Assembly (NCBI GenBank): GCA_910587895.1
Contig: CAJUOE010000081.1
Coordinates: forward strand, 1-5,706
Direction: 5' to 3'
DNA: 5,706 nt
Source of the DNA: an uncultured Lachnospiraceae bacterium
GTDB lineage: Bacteria; Bacillota; Clostridia; Lachnospirales; Lachnospiraceae
Shown: positions 1 through 5,643 of the stretch, in pieces
How positions within the stretch are numbered: the first letter of the stretch is position 1
Layout of the letters: each line of letters starts with the position of its first letter
Program-made: the position numbers and the translations under genes
The notes under the pieces: model-generated
What the model was told of the DNA's origin: nothing
The model's database searches: none
Seen by the model: only the letters and a program-made list of their open reading frames with translations

Positions 1-100
1 AACGATCAAGCCCATATTCTTCAACGCCTTCCATTTCAAGAAATTCCTTTCTTTCATCTTCATCCATTGAAGCAATTTCTTCTTCAGTAGCGGCAGATAT
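1..100 (-). pseudogene. ychF: 5'-truncated remnant of the ATPase gene ychF (TGS-domain side), running off the left edge
   Basis: Read on the minus strand from 100 down to 1, the sequence gives about 33 residues beginning ISAATEEEIASMDEDERKEF and ending VEEYGLDR. This lines up without gaps with the YchF/OLA1 segment that follows the GTPase-like domain (in E. coli, CAAVEADIAELDDEERDEF, then a leucine-rich stretch to PGLNR). YchF is a cytosolic, ribosome-associated P-loop ATPase of about 365 residues, so roughly the first 275 residues should lie to the right. They do not: the codon just upstream (101-103) is an in-frame TAA, and no YchF-like sequence follows. In another frame 101-112 could read a short hydrophobic run ending in Ile-Cys, compatible with a small frameshift just before the break, but this is weak. 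The downstream end is outside the window. The identity rests on a short but well-matched segment; the truncation is directly visible. Confidence 0.72.
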
Positions 101-151
101 TTAAAAATACCCCATATTTGTTTTACTTTCAAGGCTATTGTCTGTGGCTGG

Positions 152-167
152 GAGGGTTACCACCCTC
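152..167. repeat. Small perfect hairpin abutting the large palindrome
   Basis: GAGGGT (152-157) pairs perfectly with ACCCTC (162-167) around the loop TACC. Its last base is the first base of the large palindrome at 167-229. No T-run follows on either strand, so it is not an obvious intrinsic terminator. A GC-rich hairpin beside an AT-rich one resembles the end structure of some small mobile elements, but no transposase or target duplication is visible. Confidence 0.6.
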
Positions 168-229
168 ATAGAAATACAAATTCAACCCTTTTCAAATAAA
201 TTTGAAAGGCCTGATTTTGTATTTCTATG
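167..229. repeat. 63-bp near-palindrome (long imperfect hairpin)
   Basis: CATAGAAATACAAA (167-180) is the exact reverse complement of 216-229, giving a 14-bp outer stem. After a T.T mismatch, 182-184 pair with 212-214. A small internal loop follows, and then 188-196 pair with 201-209 (one G.T pair) around the tetraloop TAAA. In total about 26 pairs are formed in 63 nt. The structure lies between the ychF break and glgP. It is not followed by a T-tract on either strand. It could be a remnant of a miniature mobile element, a regulatory hairpin or a protein-binding cruciform; the sequence alone does not decide. Confidence 0.85.
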
Positions 230-247
230 GCGTTCTGAACTTATAAT
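217..247 (+). promoter_or_regulatory. Candidate sigma-A promoter for glgP
   Basis: A perfect TATAAT lies at 242-247. The best -35 candidate is TTGTAT at 217-222, with a long 19-nt spacer, lying inside the right arm of the large palindrome. The -35 matches only the TTG of TTGACA, so the call depends mainly on the -10. Transcription from here would give a glgP leader of about 170 nt. A second -10-like hexamer, TATACT at 302-307, has no acceptable -35. Confidence 0.35.
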
Positions 248-310
248 AGTATTGTACTATGTTTTGCTATCATACTGCAAGAAAATTCTGGAAATACGAC
301 GTATACTTAA

Positions 311-323
311 GAAAACGGTTTTC
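311..323. promoter_or_regulatory. Candidate LacI/CcpA-family operator in the glgP leader
   Basis: GAAAAC-G-GTTTTC is a perfect 6-bp inverted repeat around a single central base. The half-site with CG at the centre is typical of LacI-family operators, including catabolite (cre-like) and maltodextrin regulators that often control glycogen and starch genes. It is not an exact cre match: the flanking T and the CA end of the consensus are missing. It lies about 100 bp before the glgP start, just after the -10-like TATACT at 302-307, where a bound repressor would block initiation or elongation. Regulator and function are inferred. Confidence 0.4.
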
Positions 324-413
324 CCAGCCGGGAAATTGGGATAAATGGCAGAAAACAGGGAACGCTTATCATGATGGCATAAAATGCCTTTGCGTGGTTT
401 GCATGAGGAGAAT

Positions 414-418
414 GGAGG
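414..418 (+). promoter_or_regulatory. Ribosome binding site that fixes the glgP start
   Basis: GGAGG lies five bases before the ATG at 424. The in-frame ATGs at 259, 403 and 412 lack a well-spaced site: the AGGAG at 406-410 is only one base from the ATG at 412. This favours 424, which gives the usual clostridial GlgP N-terminus (MGVNVRELLEKKCC). Confidence 0.8.
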
Positions 419-423
419 AAAAA

Positions 424-2682
424 ATGGGCGTAAATGTAAGAGAGCTACTGGAAAAGAAATGCTGTAATAATATTGCAGCCTGTACGGATGAGCAGCTTTA
501 CTATGGGTTGCTTGGCATTGTCAAAGACCTTGCGAAAGAGAAAGAGAGCAGCGAGGGCAAGAAGAAAATTTATTATATCTCTGCGGAATTTCTGATTGGA
601 AAGCTGTTGTCCAATAATTTAATTAATCTGGGAATTTATGATGAAGTGGCGGATATGCTGGCACAGTATGGCAAAGATATCAACCTGATTGAACAGGTAG
701 AGCCGGAGCCTTCCCTTGGCAATGGCGGACTGGGCCGTCTGGCAGCATGTTTTCTGGATTCCATGGCGACGCTTGGGCTAAATGGAGACGGAATCGGGCT
801 GAACTATCATTTCGGGCTGTTTTTGCAGACATTTGAGAACAGGCTCCAGAAGGAAAATAAGAATCCGTGGATAGAGAAAGAAAGCTGGCTGACAAAGACA
901 GATGTGACGTATCCGGTTCAGTTTGGAGGGTTTACGGTTCAGTCGAGGATGTATGACCTCGATGTGACGGGATTTGACAACCGCACCAACAAACTGCATT
1001 TGTTTGACATAGAGACGGTAGATGAGAACCTTGTCGGGAATGGCATTGATTTCAATAAGGAGGACATCTGCAAAAACCTTACGCTTTTCTTGTATCCGGA
1101 TGATTCCGATGATGCGGGACGCTTGCTTCGCGTATACCAGCAGTATTTCATGGTCAGCAATGCAGCGCGCCTGATTCTGGAAGAATGTGAAAAGAAGGGT
1201 TGCAAGCTTTATGATTTGCCGGATTACGCGGCAATCCAGATTAACGATACGCATCCGAGCATGGTGATTCCGGAGCTGATTCGCCTCTTGATGGAGAAGG
1301 GAATCCGCATGGAGAAAGCAATTGATATTGTGTCTAAGACCTGTGCGTATACGAACCATACGATTCTCGCCGAGGCGCTGGAAAAGTGGCCGATGGATTA
1401 CCTGAATAAGGCAGTTCCGCAGCTGATGCCGATTATCCGGGAGCTTGATACGATTGTAAAGGAGAAATACCAGGATGAATCCGTTGCCATCATCGACGAT
1501 ACGCAGCGCGTACACATGGCACATATGGATATCCATTACGGTTACAGTGTAAATGGCGTGGCATATCTGCACACAGAGATTTTAAAGAAAAACGAGCTGA
1601 ATAATTTTTATAAGATTTATCCGGAAAAATTCAATAATAAGACAAATGGCATTACCTTCCGCCGCTGGCTGATGCACTGCAACAAGGGACTGAGCCATTA
1701 TCTGGACGAGGTCATTGGATCCGGCTGGCACAAGGATGCAGATGAGCTGGAAAAGCTGCTGAAGTATGCGGATGACGAAAAGGTACTGAAAAAATTATTG
1801 GAGATTAAACAGGAAAACAAACATCATCTTGCCGCATATTTGAAGGCAACGCAGGGCATTGAAATTGATGAGAATTCTATTTTTGATATCCAGATCAAGC
1901 GTCTCCATGAGTACAAACGCCAGCAGATGAATGCGTTGTATGTGATACACAAATATCTGGAGATTAAGAAGGGAAAGAAAGTTTCTACGCCAATTACCGT
2001 GATTTTTGGCGCCAAGGCTGCCCCGGCATACGTGATTGCCAAGGATATTATTCATCTGATTCTCTGCCTGCAGGAGATTATCAATAACGATCCCGAGGTA
2101 AGCCCATACCTGAAGGTGGTCATGGTGGAGAACTACAATGTCACCAAAGCAGAAAAACTGATTCCTGCTTGTGACATTTCCGAGCAGATTTCGCTTGCCA
2201 GCAAGGAGGCGTCCGGAACCGGAAACATGAAATTCATGTTAAACGGCGCAGTGACCTTAGGAACGATGGATGGCGCAAACGTTGAGATTGCAGACCTTGT
2301 GGGAGAGGAAAATATCTATATTTTCGGTGAAAGCTCCGATACGGTCATTGAGCATTATGAGAAAGCGGACTATGTCTCCAAAGATTATTATGAGAAAGAT
2401 GAGGACATCAAGGAGGCAGTGGACTTCATCATTAGCGATGAGATGTTGAAGGTAGGGCAGAAGGAGAATCTGGAACGTCTTTATAAGGAACTTCTGAACA
2501 AGGACTGGTTTATGACACTTCTGGATTACAAGGACTATGCGGCTAAAAAGGAAGAAATTTACAGGGATTATGAAGACCGCATGGCGTGGGCAAAGAAGAT
2601 GCTGGTAAATACGGCAAAGGCAGGATTCTTCTCCTCTGACAGGACAATTGCGGAGTACAACAAAGATATCTGGAAGTTATAA
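424..2682 (+). CDS. glgP: Glycogen/alpha-glucan phosphorylase
   Basis: Cytosolic, PLP-dependent GT35 enzyme that releases glucose 1-phosphate from the non-reducing ends of glycogen or maltodextrin using inorganic phosphate. With the start at 424 it is 752 residues, normal for the short clostridial form. That form lacks the N-terminal regulatory extension (Ser14 phosphorylation segment) of animal enzymes. Family landmarks are in order: the glycine loop GNGGLGRLAACFLDSMATLG (99-118), INDTHPS (273-279), YTNHTILAEALEKWP (309-323) with H312 matching the catalytic-site His377 of rabbit muscle enzyme, NKTNGITFRRWL, IKRLHEYKRQQMN (491-503), and EASGTGNMK (595-603) with K603 as the PLP-Schiff-base lysine. 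No frameshift or missing key residue is seen. It stands alone between a possible promoter and a terminator, with no other glycogen gene in the window. A LacI/CcpA-like palindrome in the leader suggests carbon control. Substrate preference (glycogen versus maltodextrin) cannot be told from sequence. Confidence 0.97.
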   Translation: MGVNVRELLEKKCCNNIAACTDEQLYYGLLGIVKDLAKEKESSEGKKKIYYISAEFLIGKLLSNNLINLGIYDEVADMLAQYGKDINLIEQVEPEPSLGNGGLGRLAACFLDSMATLGLNGDGIGLNYHFGLFLQTFENRLQKENKNPWIEKESWLTKTDVTYPVQFGGFTVQSRMYDLDVTGFDNRTNKLHLFDIETVDENLVGNGIDFNKEDICKNLTLFLYPDDSDDAGRLLRVYQQYFMVSNAARLILEECEKKGCKLYDLPDYAAIQINDTHPSMVIPELIRLLMEKGIRMEKAIDIVSKTCAYTNHTILAEALEKWPMDYLNKAVPQLMPIIRELDTIVKEKYQDESVAIIDDTQRVHMAHMDIHYGYSVNGVAYLHTEILKKNELNNFYKIYPEKFNNKTNGITFRRWLMHCNKGLSHYLDEVIGSGWHKDADELEKLLKYADDEKVLKKLLEIKQENKHHLAAYLKATQGIEIDENSIFDIQIKRLHEYKRQQMNALYVIHKYLEIKKGKKVSTPITVIFGAKAAPAYVIAKDIIHLILCLQEIINNDPEVSPYLKVVMVENYNVTKAEKLIPACDISEQISLASKEASGTGNMKFMLNGAVTLGTMDGANVEIADLVGEENIYIFGESSDTVIEHYEKADYVSKDYYEKDEDIKEAVDFIISDEMLKVGQKENLERLYKELLNKDWFMTLLDYKDYAAKKEEIYRDYEDRMAWAKKMLVNTAKAGFFSSDRTIAEYNKDIWKL

Positions 2683-2730
2683 AAAATCTGAAATATATAA
2701 ATATCAGCAAATATAAAATATCAGGAAGCA

Positions 2731-2773
2731 ACAGGGAATCCCCAGACCATATAAGTTTTGCGGGATTCCCTGT
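2731..2773. terminator. Hairpin terminator between convergent glgP and the CorC-type gene
   Basis: ACAGGGAATCCC (2731-2742) pairs perfectly with 2762-2773, a 12-bp stem with a 19-nt loop. On the plus strand it is followed by a T-rich but interrupted GTGTTGTTTCT. On the minus strand it is followed by TGCTTCCTGATATTTTA. It sits 48 bp after the glgP stop and 61 bp beyond the stop of the opposing gene, so it probably serves both. The T-tracts are imperfect and the loop is large, so efficiency is uncertain. Confidence 0.75.
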
Positions 2774-2834
2774 GTGTTGTTTCTGGCGTATTTATAATCA
2801 AAATAAAAATTATATTCCTTAGCCTGCGTGATGA

Positions 2835-4115
2835 TTAACCCTCTTCCCCGGATTCTTCCGGCAGCCGCAGGTATAGTTTCTGGATGCGGTTCTTATCCAT
2901 GGTTCCCACGCGCAGAAAGACATTTTCCGGTGTGACAATGGATTCCCCGGCCTCGGGAAGATGGTCAAGCAGTTCAATCATATATCCGCCTACGGTATCA
3001 TAGTCCTCGGAGGACAGCGACAGATTCAGCATATCGCACAGGTCTTCGAGGTTCATCGTGCCCTGCACCAGGTATTCCCGTTCTCCGATTTTCTGGATCG
3101 GGTCTTCCTCGTCCATATCGTATTCATCCCGGATTTCTCCCACGATTTCCTCTAAGATATCTTCCAGTGTAATCAATCCTGCTGTGACGCCGTATTCGTC
3201 CAGCACAATGGCGATGTTAAACGAAGACTTCTTCATCTCTATCAGAAGGTCGATGGTTTTCTTATGCTCATAAGTATAAAAAGGCTTGCGTAAAATGTCG
3301 CGCACTGAGAAATTTTCTTTGCCGGCCTCATAGAGCAGGAGGTCTTTCATGTTGACCGTGCCAATCACATTGTCGGTCGAATTCTCGTAGATCGGAAGGC
3401 GGGTGAATTTGTCCGTGCGGAAAATATCAATCAATTCGTCATAGCTGCTGTTGATATCCGCAAAGGTCATGTCGATTCTGGGAACCATGATTTCTTTGGC
3501 CTGAGAGTCCCCGAAATCAAACACGTTATTTATCATCTCATGTTCTTCCTGTTCAATTACGCCTTCCTTGTGACCGACGTCCATAATTGTCCGCAGTTCC
3601 GCCTCGGTAAGGGCGTTTGCCCCGTCTGCCGCGTTGACGCGCAGCAGCATCAGAAAGCCGGTAGACAATTTGTTAATGATAAAGATGACAGGCGTCAGAA
3701 CTTTCATTAGCAGCAAAATGATGCCGGAATAAGTAAGCGCAATCTTATCTGCACGGATCGTAGCCAGCGTCTTCGGTGAAATCTCGCCAAAGATCAGGAC
3801 GAGCACAGTGAGGACTCCGGTTGCAATTCCGGCCCCGGCGTTCCCAAAAATCTGTATGGCAAGCGCAGTTGCGATGGAAGATGCAGACAGGTTTACGATA
3901 TTGTTTCCAATCAAAATAGCACTGAGCATCTTGCCGGAATCGCTGGTAATTTTCAGAACGTTTTTGGCGCGCTTATCGCCTTCGTCCGCAAGATTCTTAA
4001 TCCGAATCCGGTTAAATGTGGTTAATGCGGTCTCCGCGGAGGAGAAAAACGCAGAAAGAAATAGTAATACGATTACAATCAATAGCTGTACGACTTCGCC
4101 TGAGTCCAAGTACAT
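2835..4115 (-). CDS. CNNM/CorC (HlyC/CorC, TlyC-type) family ion transporter
   Basis: Membrane protein of 426 residues with the full family architecture. Residues 1 to about 195 are the DUF21/CNNM transmembrane domain, with hydrophobic segments near 8-26, 62-88, 95-117 and 128-150 and the motifs SAFFSSAETA (21-30), IGNNIVN (69-75) and GEISPKT (110-116). Equivalent polar residues in CorB/CorC structures line the Mg2+ site. A CBS pair follows at about 207-328 (VPRIDMTFADI; VLDEYGVTAGLITLEDILEE), which in relatives binds ATP and gates transport. A C-terminal CorC_HlyC domain lies at about 342-420. Relatives export or exchange Mg2+ (also linked to Co2+ resistance). The older label hemolysin is probably misleading. 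It is monocistronic: own promoter at 4164-4192, convergent with glgP, divergent from the next gene. The start is ATG 4115, but TTG at 4109 is better spaced from the ribosome binding site. Ion specificity is inferred. Confidence 0.93.
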   Translation of the reverse strand: MYLDSGEVVQLLIVIVLLFLSAFFSSAETALTTFNRIRIKNLADEGDKRAKNVLKITSDSGKMLSAILIGNNIVNLSASSIATALAIQIFGNAGAGIATGVLTVLVLIFGEISPKTLATIRADKIALTYSGIILLLMKVLTPVIFIINKLSTGFLMLLRVNAADGANALTEAELRTIMDVGHKEGVIEQEEHEMINNVFDFGDSQAKEIMVPRIDMTFADINSSYDELIDIFRTDKFTRLPIYENSTDNVIGTVNMKDLLLYEAGKENFSVRDILRKPFYTYEHKKTIDLLIEMKKSSFNIAIVLDEYGVTAGLITLEDILEEIVGEIRDEYDMDEEDPIQKIGEREYLVQGTMNLEDLCDMLNLSLSSEDYDTVGGYMIELLDHLPEAGESIVTPENVFLRVGTMDKNRIQKLYLRLPEESGEEG

Positions 4116-4117
4116 CG

Positions 4118-4124
4118 CTCCTTT
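4118..4124 (-). promoter_or_regulatory. Ribosome binding site of the CorC-type gene; start choice ATG 4115 or TTG 4109
   Basis: AAAGGAG on the minus strand lies only two bases before the ATG at 4115, which is unusually tight. It lies eight bases before an in-frame TTG at 4109, which is near ideal. Starting at TTG would give MDSGEVVQ, an N-terminus that fits the family well, and a 424-residue protein. Confidence 0.7.
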
Positions 4125-4163
4125 CGGTATGTTAATGTGGGAAATATCATCCCTGATAGTATT

Positions 4164-4192
4164 AATATAATGGATGAACTGAGTTTTTGCAA
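4164..4192 (-). promoter_or_regulatory. Sigma-A promoter of the CorC-type gene
   Basis: On the minus strand TTGCAA (4192-4187, 4/6 match) is followed by exactly 17 nt and TATATT (4169-4164, 5/6 match). The predicted start of transcription is near 4157, giving a leader of about 42 nt. That is too short for an M-box magnesium riboswitch, and none is seen. Confidence 0.65.
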
Positions 4193-4209
4193 GACATAAA
4201 AGGCATAGT

Positions 4210-4236
4210 TTGCTCGTAAAAGGAATAGAATATGAT
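4210..4236 (+). promoter_or_regulatory. Candidate promoter of the TIGR04086-type gene
   Basis: TATGAT at 4231-4236 (5/6 to TATAAT) is preceded by TTGCTC at 4210-4215 with a short 15-nt spacer. An overlapping alternative -10 is TAGAAT at 4236-4241 with a 20-nt spacer to the same -35. Neither spacing is ideal, but the position, 50-75 bp before the start codon, is right. Confidence 0.4.
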
Positions 4237-4259
4237 AGAATCAATGGACATTCTATCAT
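4232..4259. promoter_or_regulatory. Perfect 10-bp inverted repeat over the promoter: candidate operator
   Basis: ATGATAGAAT (4232-4241) and ATTCTATCAT (4250-4259) are exact reverse complements separated by 8 bp, an 18-bp centre-to-centre distance between half-sites. The left arm overlaps the candidate -10 and the right arm ends 11 bp before the ribosome binding site. The core TGATAG also occurs at 4154-4159, near the transcription start of the divergent gene. The repeat could bind a dimeric regulator as DNA or form a hairpin in the leader RNA; there is no T-run to make it a terminator. Confidence 0.6.
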
Positions 4260-4284
4260 TTGTGATCAAAGGGAGGAACAGGAA

Positions 4285-4695
4285 ATGGATAAGAGTCATG
4301 CAAGAAAAAAGAATATTCAGGCGCAGGGGGAGAGGAAAATCAGGGTGTCGGCGCTTACCATCCTGAAAATTCTGCTTGCCATGTACCTTGTGACGGGGGT
4401 ATTGCTTCTGGCATTGTCCGCGATGCTCTATAAAATGCAGCTCAGTGAGACGGTTGTATCGGTGGGAATTGTAATCATCTATGTGGTTTCTGGATTTTTG
4501 GGAGGTTTTCTGAGCGGAAAGGTGATGAAGACGAGGAGATTTTTCTGGGGAATGCTCATGGGCGGAGCCTATTTCCTGATTCTGGTTCTGGGCTCCATTC
4601 TGTTTCAGAGGGGAATTAATATGGAGCTGTCCCGTTTTTTTACAACCCTGATTCTTTGCACGGCATCGGGAATGATTGGCGGAATGGTGAGCTAG
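4285..4695 (+). CDS. TIGR04086 (DUF3792) family small membrane protein
   Basis: A 136-residue integral membrane protein of unknown function. A positively charged N-terminus (MDKSHARKKN, then ERKIR) is followed by four predicted membrane helices at about 25-48, 56-78, 86-107 and 116-135. Glycine-rich turns typical of the family are seen: SGFLGGFLSGKVMKTRRFF (69-87), WGMLMGGAYF and the C-terminal SGMIGGMVS. The length and four-helix layout fit TIGR04086/DUF3792 (related to Bacillus YrzE). The ATG at 4285 is chosen because GGGAGG (4271-4276) lies eight bases upstream; the open frame further upstream covers promoter sequence. It is divergent from the CorC-type gene and convergent with the truncated kinase, so it appears to be transcribed alone. 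The inverted repeat at 4232-4259 may control it. Family assignment is from recalled resemblance; no biochemical role can be inferred. Confidence 0.85.
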   Translation: MDKSHARKKNIQAQGERKIRVSALTILKILLAMYLVTGVLLLALSAMLYKMQLSETVVSVGIVIIYVVSGFLGGFLSGKVMKTRRFFWGMLMGGAYFLILVLGSILFQRGINMELSRFFTTLILCTASGMIGGMVS

Positions 4696-4744
4696 TACAA
4701 CAGACGTAAACGTAACATGGCCGTATTATTTTCTGTTGTACCAG
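4692..4744. repeat. Inverted repeat between two convergent genes
   Basis: GTACAACAGA (4695-4704) pairs perfectly with 4732-4741. Beyond one mismatch two more pairs follow (4692-4693 with 4743-4744). The 27-nt loop contains a smaller ACGT-AA-ACGT palindrome (4704-4713). The repeat starts within the stop codon of the membrane protein gene and is the only strong structure before the opposing kinase piece. It may act as a two-way terminator or RNA-protecting hairpin, but neither side has a T-tract. Terminal inverted repeats of a tiny element are an alternative. Confidence 0.5.
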
Positions 4745-4765
4745 CCTGATATCCAAAGCCGCTTT

Positions 4766-5428
4766 TTAACGCTGTACGCGCCCGGAAGCATCGCCGCCAG
4801 CCAGCTTTAACACTTCATCTAAGGAGACAAGGTTAAAATCACCTTCCACGGCATGTTTGAGGCAGGAGGCCGCCACAGCGAAATCAATCGTCTTCTGGGG
4901 GTCATATCCCATCAGGGATGCGGCAATGAGCCCTCCGCCAAAGCTGTCGCCGCCGCCTACGCGATCCACAATGTGCATATGGTATTTCCTGCTGAAATAA
5001 AAATCCCCTCCGTCATAGAGCATGGCGGACCAGTCATTGTCATTGGCGGAAATGGATTCCCTCAGGGTAATGGCGACTTTTGAGAACCCGAAACGTTCCT
5101 TTAACTGCTTTGCCACATCTTTGTAACCTTCGCGGTTGACGTTTCCGGCAGTTACGTCGGTGCCGGAAGAACGGATGTTAAATACATCCGCGGCGTCTTC
5201 CTCATTGGCAATGCAGACGTCTACATACTGGCAGAGGTTTCCCATCACCTCTCCGGCTTTTTGTTTGCTCCATAGTTTGTTGCGGTAGTTCAAATCGCAG
5301 GAGACGGTAACGCCGTTTTCTTTTGCTGCCTGACATGCAAGCAGGCAAATTTCAGCGAGCGTGTCGTTTAAGGCGGGGGTGATTCCGGTAAAGTGGAACC
5401 AGTCTGCGCCTGCAAAAATATGCTTCAT
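4766..5428 (-). pseudogene. kdgK: N-terminally truncated 2-keto-3-deoxygluconate kinase (PfkB family)
   Basis: The open frame of 220 residues matches the C-terminal two thirds of clostridial KdgK, a cytosolic kinase making 2-keto-3-deoxy-6-phosphogluconate in uronate/pectin breakdown. Seen are ADWFHFTGITPAL (8-20), SCDLNYRNKLW (43-53), CIANEEDAADVF (72-83) and the PfkB signature DRVGGGDSFGGGLI (155-168) with D161 as predicted catalytic base; it ends in the usual SGRVQR. Full KdgK is about 340 residues, so some 115-120 N-terminal residues, including most of the sugar-binding and lid region, are missing. Upstream in the same frame only about five more residues (AGEFE, to about 5443) look KdgK-like before the HTH gene takes over. 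The ATG overlaps the HTH stop as ATGA, with GGGGG about eight bases upstream, so coupled translation is possible. Kinase activity is unlikely because half the substrate site is absent. A repurposed short protein cannot be excluded. Confidence 0.85.
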
Positions 5429-5610
5429 TTCAAATTCCCCCGCTTTTCTTTTAATCTTCCGTCTATGGGTTTTTCAGCGTCCTTTGGTATTAACCAGACT
5501 GTTCCCATTTTTTCTGCCCCCGCAATTCGTCCAGCAGAACAGTAATAATTTATCATACGGGGAGAAATACCCCATTTTTCTCCTGCCTGTTTAAGCGTCA
5601 TGTAATCCAT
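5425..5610 (-). CDS. Small excisionase/MerR-like helix-turn-helix DNA-binding protein
   Basis: A 61-residue protein with a single HTH_17-type (excisionase/MerR-like) winged-helix domain. TLKQAGEKWGISPRMINYYC (5-24) forms the helix-turn-helix, with the W13-G14-I15 turn and R18 typical of the family; GRIAGAEK (27-34) and TVWLIPKDAEKPIDGR (37-52) form the wing. Stand-alone proteins of this size and sequence type are common in Lachnospiraceae; the targets are generally unknown. The start at 5610 has an excellent GGAGG (5617-5621) six bases upstream. A promoter with a perfect -10 lies at 5637-5665 under an AT-rich palindrome, suggesting autoregulation. The gene abuts the broken kinase, overlapping it by 4 bp, and its last residues (GNLK) are read from bases that probably belonged to kdgK, so the C-terminus may be chimeric. 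DNA binding is well supported; the role is unknown. Confidence 0.82.
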   Translation of the reverse strand: MDYMTLKQAGEKWGISPRMINYYCSAGRIAGAEKMGTVWLIPKDAEKPIDGRLKEKRGNLK

Positions 5611-5622
5611 AATGCACCTCCG

Positions 5623-5643
5623 ATATAATATTCTATATTATAT
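5623..5643. promoter_or_regulatory. AT-rich palindrome over the HTH gene -10: candidate operator
   Basis: ATATAATAT (5623-5631) and ATATTATAT (5635-5643) are perfect reverse complements with a 3-bp centre. The right arm contains the -10 hexamer of the HTH gene and the left arm ends just before its GGAGG. A dimer bound here would block transcription. AT-only palindromes also arise by chance, so this is tentative. Confidence 0.45.

Larger units (their letters stand above)
101..423. other. Gene-free stretch upstream of glgP
   Basis: No reading frame here has both a plausible ribosome binding site and protein-like content. The open frames present are short or are upstream extensions of the glgP frame. 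The stretch holds the break in ychF (near 100), a small hairpin and a large near-palindrome (152-229), a possible promoter (217-247) and a palindromic operator candidate (311-323). It also holds two short leader hairpins: 320-325 pairing with 330-335, and 376-380 pairing with 384-388. The last segment, up to 423, is probably the untranslated leader of glgP. Confidence 0.7.

Noticed and set aside
101..169. A 22-codon minus-strand frame starting MRVVTLPATDNSLESK
   Set aside because: It starts inside the palindrome, has no ribosome binding site, and ends at the stop next to the ychF remnant. A resemblance to the start of some cofactor-binding proteins is too short to support.
248..413. A riboswitch or T-box in the glgP leader
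   Set aside because: Only short isolated hairpins are visible, and no conserved riboswitch core, T-box sequence or terminator/antiterminator pair is seen.
259..423. N-terminal extension of glgP to an upstream ATG at 259
   Set aside because: The added residues do not look like a phosphorylase N-terminus, there is no ribosome binding site there, and the GGAGG at 414-418 points to 424.
778..1572. A 264-codon open frame antisense to glgP
   Set aside because: It lies fully within a strongly conserved enzyme gene, has no family resemblance, and is explained by codon bias of the sense strand.
3808..4170. A 120-codon plus-strand open frame across the CorC-type gene
   Set aside because: It is a shadow of the transporter's membrane-domain codons on the opposite strand and has no ribosome binding site or family resemblance.
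4116..4259. Extension of the CorC-type gene to an ATG at 4259
   Set aside because: This part contains the promoter and ribosome binding site of the gene; the family N-terminus begins at about 4115.
105..5575. Identical 11-mer AAATACCCCAT at 105-115 and 5565-5575, near both truncated genes
   Set aside because: Several shared 11-mers are expected by chance in a window of this length. The right copy is ordinary coding sequence of the HTH gene, and no longer similarity surrounds it.
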